Under the pieces are notes generated by a model that was not told the DNA's origin, ran no database searches, and saw only the letters and a list, made by a program, of their open reading frames with translations. From the NCBI GenBank assembly GCA_902572945.1, contig CACGHU010000005.1, forward strand, positions 1-38,100: 38,100 bases of DNA, written 5' to 3'. This DNA is from an uncultured Pelagibacteraceae bacterium (lineage in GTDB: Bacteria; Pseudomonadota; Alphaproteobacteria; Pelagibacterales; Pelagibacteraceae). This document shows, piece by piece, positions 1 through 7,129 of this stretch. Each line of letters starts with the position of its first letter. The first letter of the stretch is position 1. The position numbers and the translations under genes were made by a program.

Positions 1-383
1 ATAATTTATATGTAAATATTGGTGCACTTCTCATACATGTTGCAAAAATTGATGAAAACTACTCAGAAAAAGAAAAAAAAATAATTAAAAAAACATTATT
101 AGAACTTGGTTTAAAAGAAGATGCATTAGATGGAGTGTTCAAAAAATCCGAGGAAACTGAAAAAAATTCAAATCAAATTCTTGAGTTTACCAGAGAAGTT
201 AAAAATAAAGATCAAGAATTTAAAATTAAGATAGTAGAAGCTTTATGGAAAATAATTTACGCAGATAATGTTTCTGACATGTATGAGATGAGTCTGATGC
301 GACGATTAACTGGTTTGCTTTACTTAGACACTAAAATAGTAGGCGACATAAAAAATAAAATCATAAGTTCTTCAAGCAAATGA
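1..383 (+). CDS. TerB-like protein (5' end outside window)
   Basis: The frame is open from base 3 to the TGA at 381-383, so the gene starts before the window and about 126 C-terminal residues are visible. A GTG at 135 could be taken as a start, but in-frame codons upstream read as continuous helical protein (…[21 protein letters not shown]…), so it is probably internal. The visible part is all-helical with the pattern of the TerB/DjlA-N family, including ‘[27 protein letters not shown]’-like spacing of acidic and hydrophobic residues. TerB-like domains occur in tellurite-resistance and many other proteins and their biochemical role is unclear. The stop overlaps the next start as ATGA, so it is co-translated with the ferredoxin. 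Confidence 0.75.
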   Translation, partial: NLYVNIGALLIHVAKIDENYSEKEKKIIKKTLLELGLKEDALDGVFKKSEETEKNSNQILEFTREVKNKDQEFKIKIVEALWKIIYADNVSDMYEMSLMRRLTGLLYLDTKIVGDIKNKIISSSSK

Positions 384-706
384 CATATTTAGTAAACGAT
401 AAATGTATAAAATGTAAATTGACAGATTGTGTTGATGTTTGCCCAGTTGACTGTTTTTATGAAGGAAAAAATATGCTTGTAATTAAACCTGATGAGTGTA
501 TAGATTGTGGCGTTTGTGAACCAGAGTGTCCCGTGGATGCTATTGTTCCTGACACTAACAAGGACACTGAAAAATGGTTGGAGATAAATACAAAATATTC
601 AGAAATTTGGCCAAACATAAACAAGAAAAAAGATCCACCAGACGATCATAAAAAATTTGAAAATGAAGAAAATAAATTTGAAAAGTATTTTAAAGAAAAC
701 CTTTAA
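380..706 (+). CDS. fdxA: 7Fe-8S ferredoxin (FdxA type)
   Basis: A soluble electron carrier of 108 residues. The N-terminal half has the cysteine layout of [3Fe-4S][4Fe-4S] ferredoxins: Cys9, Cys17 (C-x7-C), Cys21 followed by Pro, then C40-x2-C43-x2-C46-x3-C50-P. An additional Cys12 and Cys25 are present. By family precedent Cys9/17/50 would bind the 3Fe cluster and Cys21/40/43/46 the 4Fe cluster. The C-terminal ~50 residues form the usual acidic/aromatic tail of the alphaproteobacterial FdxA group. It is translationally coupled to the TerB-like gene (ATGA overlap) and its 3' end overlaps carD by about 44 bases. A ferredoxin next to carD is a known alphaproteobacterial arrangement; the redox partner cannot be read from the sequence. 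Confidence 0.93.
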   Translation: MTYLVNDKCIKCKLTDCVDVCPVDCFYEGKNMLVIKPDECIDCGVCEPECPVDAIVPDTNKDTEKWLEINTKYSEIWPNINKKKDPPDDHKKFENEENKFEKYFKENL

Positions 707-1538
707 AAAAAAAAGTAAATCACCAAAAAAAGTTAAGACTAGAGTTTCAAAAACAAATAAAAAAAAAGTTACTAAAAAATCCCTAAAAACCAAAAAAACA
801 AAAATAGAAAAATTAAAAAAAATTCCACACAAAAAGACTCAAGAAAAAACAACTAGTCCTAACTTAAGAATTCTAAAGCAAAATGAACAAAAGCCTGAAA
901 TAAAAAAAATTAAAAAACAAGAAACACAAAAAAAAGATTTTAAACCTAAGGATTACGTTGTTTATCCAAAACATGGAGTGGGTCAAATATTATCTATTAA
1001 TAATAAAACCATCGGGGGCATAGAAGTGCAATGCTATGATATTAAATTTGAAAAAGATAAAGCTGTTGGTCTTTTGCCAATTAATAAACAATCTCACTTA
1101 AGACCATTATCGACTGTTAACCAAGTGAATAAATCGATATCAATCTTAAAAGGTAAGCCAAAAATTAAAAGATCGATGTGGAGCAGAAGAGCACAAGAAT
1201 ATGAACAAAAAATTACATCAGGTAAAATTTATGAATTGGCAGAAGTAGTAAGAGATTTGAATAAAGGTGATGACTTGATGGTTGATCAATCTTATAGCGA
1301 AAGACAATTATTTGAAAAAGCTTACGAAAGAATTTTGTCAGAATTTCAAATAGTCCTAAATTTGTCCTACGAAGATATTCAAAAAAAGCTTAATAAAGCC
1401 TTGCGAAGAAATTTAGAAAACCAATCACAATCAGCACCTAAACAAACTAAACAAATTCAAGAAAGTTCCGAGAGCACTAATGAAGATGAAGTTGCCGAAG
1501 ACAATGAAGTGGGACTTGTAGAGGAAAATCCAGAGTAA
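663..1538 (+). CDS. carD: CarD-family transcriptional regulator with Lys-rich N-tail
   Basis: CarD/CdnL proteins bind the RNA polymerase beta subunit and stabilise open promoter complexes. The RNAP-interacting domain begins near residue 92 (‘[13 protein letters not shown]’, Tudor-like fold shared with Mfd/TRCF), followed by the helical C-domain with ‘[16 protein letters not shown]’ and ‘[15 protein letters not shown]’. Two features are unusual. About 37 of the first 93 residues (counting from a TTG at 657) are Lys, with histone-H1-like SPKK/TKK runs, and the last 25 residues are strongly acidic. CdnL proteins are usually about 160-170 residues, so the tail adds roughly 90. I prefer the ATG at 663, two codons after the TTG; either way the start lies inside fdxA. 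A terminator follows at once. Confidence 0.9.
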   Translation: MKKINLKSILKKTFKKKSKSPKKVKTRVSKTNKKKVTKKSLKTKKTKIEKLKKIPHKKTQEKTTSPNLRILKQNEQKPEIKKIKKQETQKKDFKPKDYVVYPKHGVGQILSINNKTIGGIEVQCYDIKFEKDKAVGLLPINKQSHLRPLSTVNQVNKSISILKGKPKIKRSMWSRRAQEYEQKITSGKIYELAEVVRDLNKGDDLMVDQSYSERQLFEKAYERILSEFQIVLNLSYEDIQKKLNKALRRNLENQSQSAPKQTKQIQESSESTNEDEVAEDNEVGLVEENPE

Positions 1539-1540
1539 AA

Positions 1541-1577
1541 AAAACGCTTCCCACACAAAAGTTATGAGAAGCGTTTT
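1541..1577. terminator. Bidirectional intrinsic terminator, carD / 21-aa gene
   Basis: A perfect 10-bp stem (1541-1550 with 1568-1577, arm AAAACGCTTC) encloses a 17-base loop. On the minus strand the stem is followed by a run of eight T (bases 1537-1544 are A). On the plus strand it ends in TTTT. It therefore serves the minus-strand mini-gene best and probably carD as well, whose stop is at 1536-1538. Confidence 0.85.
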
Positions 1578-1591
1578 AATTCAAGAAAAAA

Positions 1592-1657
1592 CTATCTTCT
1601 TTTTTTTCTTCTTTTTTTAGCTTTTTTCTTCTTAGCTTTTTTTCTTCTTTTAGCCAT
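1592..1657 (-). CDS. 21-residue Lys/Arg/Ala-only basic peptide
   Basis: Not a family I can name. The minus-strand frame from ATG at 1657 to TAG at 1592 encodes 21 residues that after Met are only Lys (11), Arg (6) and Ala (3): it opens MAKRRKKAKKKK and ends in KKRR. Real-gene evidence comes from the surroundings: AAGGGAG lies a few bases before the ATG, there is a hairpin in the leader, a TTGACA promoter upstream, and an intrinsic terminator 15 bases after the stop. The peptide should bind nucleic acid non-specifically. It could act as a histone-like or ribosome-associated peptide, or the transcript itself could be the functional product. The coding strand has A-runs up to 8, so slippage is possible. 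Confidence 0.6.
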   Translation of the reverse strand: MAKRRKKAKKKKAKKRRKKRR

Positions 1658-1677
1658 CTTTAGCTCCCTTTAGTTGC

Positions 1678-1695
1678 GCGAATCATTTGATTCGC
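1678..1695 (-). promoter_or_regulatory. Leader hairpin / palindrome before the 21-aa gene
   Basis: GCGAATCA-TT-TGATTCGC is a perfect 8-bp inverted repeat with a 2-base spacer (or 7 bp with a 4-base loop). It lies about 20 bases before the ATG at 1657 and just downstream of the predicted -10, so it would form the extreme 5' end of the mRNA. It may stabilise the transcript or be an operator; the sequence cannot separate these. Confidence 0.55.
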
Positions 1696-1700
1696 TATTG

Positions 1701-1734
1701 AATATAATTTATTTTTTTAATTAAGTTATGTCAA
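1701..1734 (-). promoter_or_regulatory. Sigma70-type promoter of the 21-aa gene
   Basis: On the minus strand a perfect -35 TTGACA occupies 1734-1729. A 17-base spacer leads to TAAATT at 1711-1706 (4 of 6 to TATAAT). TATATT at 1706-1701 is a closer -10 match but at 22-base spacing. The start of transcription would fall near 1699-1695, at the foot of the hairpin. Confidence 0.6.
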
Positions 1735-1845
1735 ACATTTAATTAATTACAAAAAAGTTTAGTGTTGAAAAAAAAATTTAATTATTTTTTTTATTATTTG
1801 ATTGTTAAAAAGATAAGAGTTTATGCGACTTATAAGCAAATAAAA
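1735..1845. other. AT-rich spacer without a recognised feature
   Basis: This is the remainder of the 307-base gap between carD and the acyl-CoA synthetase gene. It is almost pure A/T with homopolymer runs. It must hold the 3' end of the acyl-CoA synthetase transcript (stop at 1846-1848), but I see only a short CTTATAAG palindrome near 1829-1836 and no convincing terminator stem. Confidence 0.4.
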
Positions 1846-3531
1846 TTAATTATTTAAATAAAGATTTTCTAAATCTTTTTTATAATTTTCTAAGATAATT
1901 TTTCTTTTTAACTTTAAAGTTGGAGTTAACATTCTATTTTCAATTGTAAATTCATTAAAAATTATTAAATATTTTTTAACTTTTTCAATTAAAGACAAGT
2001 TTTTGTTTGTAATTTCAATAAATTTTTTAATTTCATCTTTATTTGCACTCTTTTCTGCAACAATTAATGCAACGAGATAGTTTTTTTTATCTCCATAAAC
2101 AAAACTTTGTTTAATATTTTCATTTAAACAAAGTAAATTTTCTATTTTTGTTGGTGAAATGTTGTCTCCTCCTAAATTAACAATTAATTCTTTTTTTCTG
2201 TCTGTAATTTTTAAATTTCCCACTCTGTTTATTTCACCTATGTCTCCAGTATATAACCACCCATCTTTAATTATTTCATCAGTCTCTTTTTGTTTATTCC
2301 AATATCCTAGCATTACATTTTCTCCCTTTATCAATATTTCACCATCCTCAGCAATTTTGACAGAATTTGTTCTAAAAGGAGGACCTACTGTTTCGACTTG
2401 AATTTGGTCTGGAATGTTACAACTAACAACTGGTGAAGCTTCTGTTAGTCCATAACCTTGAAGAGTCGGAAGCCCAATAGAGTTTAAAAATTCACCAATT
2501 TTTTGGTCAAGTGCACCACCTCCTGATACAAAAGCCTGGAGGTTTCCACCAAACTGTTTTTTTACTTTTTTTCTGACTAACACATCACAGATAAAATCTA
2601 TCAAAATTTCATAATAATTAAGTTTAATTTTTTTTAATTTTTTTGTTCCAAGGGCAATAGTAGAATCAATAAGCTTTTTTTTAAAGCCTCTCTGCTTACT
2701 AAAATTTATATTAATTTTATTAAATAAATTTTGGTAGAATCTTGGCACTGCCGTCATTATTGTTGGTTTTGCTTCAGACATATTAGTAAGCAATTTTTCT
2801 AAACTCTCAGCATAAAATATTTTAGCCCCAATTAATATTTGTACAAACTGAACTGTATGCTCATAAGAATGGGACAATGGAAGCCAAGTTAGAAATACAG
2901 GATTTTTTTTTTTAATTAAAGGTAAAAGTAAATCATAAGCGCCTTCACAGTTAGCTAAAATTCCACCATGACTTAAAATAACACCTTTAGGGTTTCCAGA
3001 AGTTCCAGATGTATAAATTATACAAGCTGGCATATTCCTTTTTAAATTACTATTTATTATTTTATCATCAAAAGTTTCATTAAAAATATCATTAATCAAT
3101 AAACTGTTTACATCTATTTTTTCAAAAGAAATTATTTTTATTTCATCGTTATTTATAAAATCTTTAATTTTTTTAAATTGAGAATTATTAGAAACAATAA
3201 TTAAAGTTGGCTTACAATCTTCTAAAATATATTTATAGTCATTTTCTGAATAGGTTGTAAATATTGGCACAGATATTCCACCTGCATTCATAATTGAAAT
3301 ATCAGAAATCAACCAATTTGGATTATTTTCTGAAAGAATTAAACACCTATCACCGGAGTTTATTAATGTTTTTATTTTATTCGAAAGCTTAAAAATATTC
3401 TCAGATACATCTTTCCAACTATAAATTGTTTTTTCAGATTTCAATGAATTTAAAAAAGGTTTAGAGTTATCTACTTCTTCTAGTTTTTTAAAAAATAACT
3501 CAACAAGACTATTTATTTTCGATACTTCCAT
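1846..3531 (-). CDS. Long-chain acyl-CoA synthetase (AMP-forming)
   Basis: Activates a fatty acid to acyl-AMP and then acyl-CoA. The 561-residue protein has the ANL-superfamily motifs: the P-loop-like ‘YTSGTSGNPKG’ near residue 175, ‘QGYGLTEASPVV’ in the middle, ‘GWLYTGDIG’ (ATP-binding Asp), and ‘ITDRKKELIV’ at the domain hinge. The length and the ‘SLPLSHSYEH’-type region match the long-chain (FadD/FAA1-like, FadD15-like) group rather than acetyl-CoA synthetase; the true chain length is not readable. The ATG at 3531 lies only 4 bases after the encoded CCA end of tRNA-Leu on the same strand and has no room for a Shine-Dalgarno, so the mRNA may be freed by tRNA processing with an almost leaderless 5' end. 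Confidence 0.9.
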   Translation of the reverse strand: MEVSKINSLVELFFKKLEEVDNSKPFLNSLKSEKTIYSWKDVSENIFKLSNKIKTLINSGDRCLILSENNPNWLISDISIMNAGGISVPIFTTYSENDYKYILEDCKPTLIIVSNNSQFKKIKDFINNDEIKIISFEKIDVNSLLINDIFNETFDDKIINSNLKRNMPACIIYTSGTSGNPKGVILSHGGILANCEGAYDLLLPLIKKKNPVFLTWLPLSHSYEHTVQFVQILIGAKIFYAESLEKLLTNMSEAKPTIMTAVPRFYQNLFNKININFSKQRGFKKKLIDSTIALGTKKLKKIKLNYYEILIDFICDVLVRKKVKKQFGGNLQAFVSGGGALDQKIGEFLNSIGLPTLQGYGLTEASPVVSCNIPDQIQVETVGPPFRTNSVKIAEDGEILIKGENVMLGYWNKQKETDEIIKDGWLYTGDIGEINRVGNLKITDRKKELIVNLGGDNISPTKIENLLCLNENIKQSFVYGDKKNYLVALIVAEKSANKDEIKKFIEITNKNLSLIEKVKKYLIIFNEFTIENRMLTPTLKLKRKIILENYKKDLENLYLNN

Positions 3532-3535
3532 AATT

Positions 3536-3620
3536 TGGTGGGCGAAGAGAGAATCGAACTCTCACTTCTTGCGAAACACGATTTTGAGTCGTGCGCGTCT
3601 ACCAGTTCCGCCATTCGCCC
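3536..3620 (-). tRNA. tRNA-Leu (anticodon CAA)
   Basis: The minus strand gives a full cloverleaf: acceptor GGGCGAA (3620-3614) pairs with TTCGCCC (3546-3540), then discriminator A and an encoded CCA (3538-3536). The anticodon loop is CTCAAAA between CACGA and TCGTG, giving CAA for UUG codons. The long variable arm is typical of class II tRNA-Leu, and the T-arm is GAGAG-TTCGATT-CTCTC. The gene directly precedes the acyl-CoA synthetase gene on the same strand. Confidence 0.95.
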
Positions 3621-3687
3621 AATTATAAACAATTAATTTTTATTTAAATGAATAGTATAAAAAGTTATTTTGTAATAAAACCAAAAA

Positions 3688-4287
3688 ATGTTCAAAAGAT
3701 TTTACAATAAATCAATAGAATTAGCGTCTAACAAGAGATCAAATTTATACTTAGGTATTGTTTCTTTTATTGAAAGTTCTTTTTTCCCAATTCCACCAGA
3801 TGTGATGATTGTACCAATGGTGATTGCAAAAAAAGATTCTTATTTAAAAATTTTTTTAATCGCTACAGTATTTTCTGTTCTGGGTGGCATTTGCGGTTAT
3901 TTAATTGGTTATTTGTTTATAGATTTAGCTATGTATGTAATTGAATTTTATAATTATGAAAACAAAGTATTAAAGTTGAAAATGGACCTTTCACAAGGCA
4001 GTGGTATGGTTATATGGCTTGGTACTTTATTCTTAGCTGGATTTACACCTTTACCATATAAAGTTTTTACAATAACAAGTGGTCTAATCGCATTTGATAT
4101 AATTGCATTTATAATAATCAGCTTTATTTCAAGAGGTTTAAGATTTTATTTAGTTTCAATTTTGACTGCAAAACTTGGGGAAAAATTTGTTAAATTAATA
4201 GAACAAAAAGGCGCAGTGTGGTCCTCAATAATTGGTATTATTATAGTATGTTTTCTGGCTATTTTTTATTTTGCTTTTATTAAATGA
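3688..4287 (+). CDS. YqaA/DedA-family membrane protein
   Basis: A 199-residue integral membrane protein of the SNARE-associated/VTT (DedA) superfamily, close in size and order to the YqaA branch. Visible features are the re-entrant ‘FIESSFFPIPPDVMIVPM’ segment near residue 30, the ‘GGICGYLIGY’ glycine-rich helix, and the second conserved segment ‘FLAGFTPLPYKVFTITSG’ near residue 115. Five or so hydrophobic segments follow. DedA relatives affect lipid carrier flipping and membrane homeostasis; the substrate here is unknown. Its stop overlaps the next start by 4 bases (ATGA), making one operon with the DsbB-like and coq7 genes. Confidence 0.85.
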   Translation: MFKRFYNKSIELASNKRSNLYLGIVSFIESSFFPIPPDVMIVPMVIAKKDSYLKIFLIATVFSVLGGICGYLIGYLFIDLAMYVIEFYNYENKVLKLKMDLSQGSGMVIWLGTLFLAGFTPLPYKVFTITSGLIAFDIIAFIIISFISRGLRFYLVSILTAKLGEKFVKLIEQKGAVWSSIIGIIIVCFLAIFYFAFIK

Positions 4288-4775
4288 CAATGAGACCATT
4301 AAAGTACAAAACTGTAATAAACTTAATATTAATTTTCTCTGTTTTTTCAATTTTATTTGCATTTTATGTTGAGTATATTTTAGGTCACAAACCATGTAAT
4401 CTTTGTTTATTACAAAGGCTTCCATATATTGCTTCAATTATATTAGTAGTCTTAGTTATAATTTTCAAAAATTTGGAAAAAATTTCTTTCTTCCTTTTGA
4501 GTTTGATATTTTTGGCAGGATCATTGCTTGCTATTTACCATGTTGGGATTGAACATGGTTTAATTTCGGAGTCATTTGTATGTGGAAATAATATTGATAC
4601 TAGTATTACTGATAAGAGTGAGATCATGAAACAATTACAAAATAAAGAAATTAGCTGTAAAGATGTCACTTTTACTATTTTTGGTGTATCACTTGCTACA
4701 ATAAATACTTTTATTTCTGTATTATTAGCGACTATAACCCTATTAATATTTATTAAATATGAAAAAAAGCGATAA
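4284..4775 (+). CDS. dsbB: DsbB-family disulfide bond oxidoreductase
   Basis: A four-helix inner-membrane protein of 163 residues that would reoxidise periplasmic DsbA and pass electrons to quinone. The first periplasmic loop carries ‘KPCNLCLLQRLPY’ (the redox C-x2-C followed by the quinone-linked Arg). The second loop carries a separated Cys pair, ‘VCGNN…ISCKD’, as in DsbB. The start is ATGACA, overlapping the DedA-family stop; a second ATG lies 6 bases later and cannot be excluded. It overlaps coq7 by 17 bases. Pairing with coq7 (ubiquinone synthesis) fits its need for quinone, although that link is an inference. Confidence 0.88.
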   Translation: MTMRPLKYKTVINLILIFSVFSILFAFYVEYILGHKPCNLCLLQRLPYIASIILVVLVIIFKNLEKISFFLLSLIFLAGSLLAIYHVGIEHGLISESFVCGNNIDTSITDKSEIMKQLQNKEISCKDVTFTIFGVSLATINTFISVLLATITLLIFIKYEKKR

Positions 4776-5292
4776 AAAAAAAATTGAAGAATTCATAAGA
4801 GTTGATCATGCAGGAGAAAGAGGTGCGATTAAAATCTATGAAGGGCAATTGTTAGCCTTAAACACATTTATTAAAGACGATGAGCTAAAAAAAACAATCG
4901 AAGAAATGAAAGAGCATGAAAGAGAACATGCAAATTATTTTGAACAAGAAATAAGAAAAAGAAGTATCAAACCCACAAAATTTTTACCACTATGGGATTT
5001 ACTTGGTGTTGGTTTGGGTTTCGGATCAACTTTGTTAGGAAAAAAGGCTGCGATGCTTTGTACTGCATCAGTTGAGGAAGTTATAGATGAACATTACCAA
5101 AATCAAATTGACCAAATTCAGTCAGATGAAAAAGAGCTTAAAGAAAAAATTATAAAGTTTAGAGAGGATGAACTTCATCATAAAGATATAGCTTATGAGA
5201 AAGGAGCTTCTAAAGATGGTATTTACTCTTTATTCGACAAAATTGTTAAAACAGGTTCCAAAATTGCAATTAGAGTATCTGAAAAGATCTAA
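4759..5292 (+). CDS. coq7: Demethoxyubiquinone hydroxylase Coq7
   Basis: A di-iron monooxygenase that adds the C6 hydroxyl of ubiquinone. At 177 residues it is the short bacterial form. The ferritin-like four-helix bundle carries carboxylate/His ligands: ‘RVDHAGERGAIKIYEGQ’ at the N-terminus, ‘KEHEREHANYFEQE’ (E-x2-H), ‘TASVEEVIDEHY’, and ‘REDELHHKDIA’ (E-x2-H). Coq7 is characteristic of alphaproteobacteria and mitochondria, whereas gammaproteobacteria commonly use UbiF. Its start lies inside dsbB, and its TAA at 5290-5292 abuts the stop of the convergent HNH gene with no spacer. Confidence 0.95.
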   Translation: MKKSDKKKIEEFIRVDHAGERGAIKIYEGQLLALNTFIKDDELKKTIEEMKEHEREHANYFEQEIRKRSIKPTKFLPLWDLLGVGLGFGSTLLGKKAAMLCTASVEEVIDEHYQNQIDQIQSDEKELKEKIIKFREDELHHKDIAYEKGASKDGIYSLFDKIVKTGSKIAIRVSEKI

Positions 5293-5859
5293 TTAAGGCT
5301 CAAGCTCAACATCCCAATAAAGATAATCAATCCAAGTTTTATGTAGGAAATTTGGAGGAAAATGTTTTCCATTTCGATGAAGATCTTCTGTGGTAGGTTG
5401 ATAGGGTGCTTGGTTAAGAGTCATTCCAGATTTATTCAATAATCTACCACCTTTTTTAACATTACAACTCGAACAAGCAGTTACAACGTTATCCCAGTCG
5501 GTTTTTCCACCTTTAGATCTAGGAAGTAAATGATCAAAGGTTAATTCTTTCTTACTACCACAATATTGACAACTGAACTTGTCTCGTAGAAATACATTAA
5601 ATCTAGTAAAGTTTGGATTTGAAATTGGCTTAATATAACTTTTAAGTGCAATTACGCTTGGAAGCTTCATGCTAAACGAAGGGCTGTGAACAATCTTATC
5701 ATAGTAATTTACAATAGAAACTCTATCTAAAAAAACTGATTTGATAGAATCTTGCCAGCTCCATAGAGACAAAGGATAATAGCTTAAGGGCCTGTAGTCA
5801 GCATTTAGAACTAATGCTGGACAATTATCCAGTGAAGTTTTCTTGTCAATAAAAGTCAT
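5293..5859 (-). CDS. HNH endonuclease-fold protein
   Basis: A 188-residue protein whose C-terminal half is a classic HNH/zinc-ribbon module: ‘CQYCGSKKELTFDHLLPRSKGGKTDWDNVVTACSSCNVKKGGR’-type order, with two C-x2-C pairs around the catalytic DH and the N of ‘WDNVV’. The N-terminal ~90 residues (‘ALVLNADYRPLSYYPLSLWSWQDSI’) form the domain found in a widespread, uncharacterised bacterial family. No methylase or mobile element sits next to it, so it is not obviously restriction or homing. It is probably a housekeeping nuclease of unknown substrate. It converges on coq7 with no intergenic bases. Confidence 0.85.
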   Translation of the reverse strand: MTFIDKKTSLDNCPALVLNADYRPLSYYPLSLWSWQDSIKSVFLDRVSIVNYYDKIVHSPSFSMKLPSVIALKSYIKPISNPNFTRFNVFLRDKFSCQYCGSKKELTFDHLLPRSKGGKTDWDNVVTACSSCNVKKGGRLLNKSGMTLNQAPYQPTTEDLHRNGKHFPPNFLHKTWIDYLYWDVELEP

Positions 5860-5920
5860 TAAAATAGAATAACTTATAAAATTTTAATAATCAATATTAT
5901 CAAGAGAAATATTAATTTTT

Positions 5921-6571
5921 TTATATTATTTTTTTTATATATTTTAATGCTAAACTTAGCGCTTCAATAGGTATATGATGAGAACAATTTTTTATCATGT
6001 TAACTTCTACTTTTATTTTATTTCTTTCTAAAAAATCTTTGGCTTCTAATAAGTTTGACGAAGGAACAACTTCATCTGCGTCACCGTGAAACAGCAACAT
6101 ATCAGTATTTGAAATAATTCTTTTTTGTAAATCTTCCTTGTCTATTATTTTTCCAGAAAATCCTATCACTGATCTGAAACTTTGACTACAAATTAAACCT
6201 AAATTAATTGACATCATGCAACCTTGACTAAATCCTGCTAAAATTATTTGCGAGTTATCAATATTATAATTTTCTTTAATTTGTTCTATATACTCTATTA
6301 AAATTTTTTCAGCCTTTTTAACTTCTGTGATGACATAATCTGGATCATCGATACTTAAATCAAACCATTGAAAACCAGTTGGATTTAATTTGCACACTTG
6401 ATGTCCATCAGGACATAAAAATATTGTGTTATCTATAAACCGCTTCCAAGTAAATGCTATTGAACTTATGTCTGCACCATCACCTCCATATCCATGAAGA
6501 AGTATAATTGCATTTTTTATTTTATCTTTTTTTTCAGACTCAATAATTTTAGAGTTTAAAACAAATGTCAT
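5921..6571 (-). CDS. Phospholipase/carboxylesterase-family serine hydrolase
   Basis: An alpha/beta hydrolase of about 216 residues related to carboxylesterase/acyl-protein thioesterase enzymes. The nucleophile is in ‘LAGFSQGCMM’ (G-x-S-x-G), the acid in ‘LFHGDADEVVP’, and the base in ‘NCSHHIP’. ‘ILLHGYGGDG’ near the start forms the oxyanion-hole region. The frame is open further upstream to 6619, but I place the start at the ATG at 6571 (MTFVLNSK), four bases after the stop of the TlpA-like gene; the longer version would run through that gene's end. The pair looks co-transcribed. The physiological ester is unknown. Confidence 0.85.
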   Translation of the reverse strand: MTFVLNSKIIESEKKDKIKNAIILLHGYGGDGADISSIAFTWKRFIDNTIFLCPDGHQVCKLNPTGFQWFDLSIDDPDYVITEVKKAEKILIEYIEQIKENYNIDNSQIILAGFSQGCMMSINLGLICSQSFRSVIGFSGKIIDKEDLQKRIISNTDMLLFHGDADEVVPSSNLLEAKDFLERNKIKVEVNMIKNCSHHIPIEALSLALKYIKKII

Positions 6572-6575
6572 AAAA

Positions 6576-7106
6576 TTAATTATAAGTAGATAGCCATTTA
6601 ATAAATTTTTTATCCTCAAAATCTACAGATCCTAAAATTCTTGCAAACTCTTCTCCATTTTTATTAATCAAAATAGTTGTTGGAAGTCCTATTAATGAAA
6701 ATTCATTAGCAAGTTTAACCGATTCACCGTAATAAAGTTTCAAATTTTTGATTTCTAAATCCTCAAAAAATTTCTCAGCTTTATCTAAATTTTCTTTTCC
6801 AACATTTATTGGGATGATAATTAAATTATCGATTTTTTTAATTGATTGGAGAATATCTAAAGATGGCATTTCTTCTCTACATGGAGCACACCATGTGGCC
6901 CAAAAATTTACTAAAATCAAATTATTTTTAAAATCCTGAAGTGAAACTGCTAAATCTTCTGAATTTTTAAAGACTATATTTGAAACTTTCTTTGGATCTT
7001 TATGAATTATAAGATTTTTTATATCCGGCTTTTGATCAGCACTAGCAATTAGTGGAAATAATAAATATATAAATATTAAAAATAATTTTAAGCTTAATAA
7101 TCTCAT
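6576..7106 (-). CDS. TlpA-like periplasmic thioredoxin-fold protein
   Basis: A 176-residue membrane-exported thiol reductase or oxidoreductase. The N-terminus has a basic start and a hydrophobic core ending in ‘ASADQ’, a good signal peptide or anchor. The thioredoxin domain follows with the active site ‘NFWATWCAPCREEMP’ (Cys73, Cys76) and the cis-Pro loop ‘GLPTTILI’. TlpA/ResA relatives reduce apocytochrome or copper-site cysteines during respiratory enzyme assembly; which one applies here is not shown. It starts 23 bases from the divergent argH, so both promoters must be compressed into or beyond that gap. Confidence 0.88.
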   Translation of the reverse strand: MRLLSLKLFLIFIYLLFPLIASADQKPDIKNLIIHKDPKKVSNIVFKNSEDLAVSLQDFKNNLILVNFWATWCAPCREEMPSLDILQSIKKIDNLIIIPINVGKENLDKAEKFFEDLEIKNLKLYYGESVKLANEFSLIGLPTTILINKNGEEFARILGSVDFEDKKFIKWLSTYN

Positions 7107-7129
7107 TCTAAAATGTATAGTTACATATC

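Noticed and set aside
599-832. Minus-strand open frame of 77 codons, rich in Phe, opposite fdxA/carD
   Set aside because: It is the complement of the Lys-rich AAA/AAG tract of carD; the product is low-complexity and has no ribosome site.
1541-1577. Small RNA or riboswitch after carD
   Set aside because: The simple perfect stem with a T-run on the minus strand is fully explained as a terminator.
5293-5859. Homing or restriction endonuclease locus
   Set aside because: An HNH motif is present, but there is no methylase, intron, intein or repeat around it, and the N-terminal domain matches a common chromosomal family.
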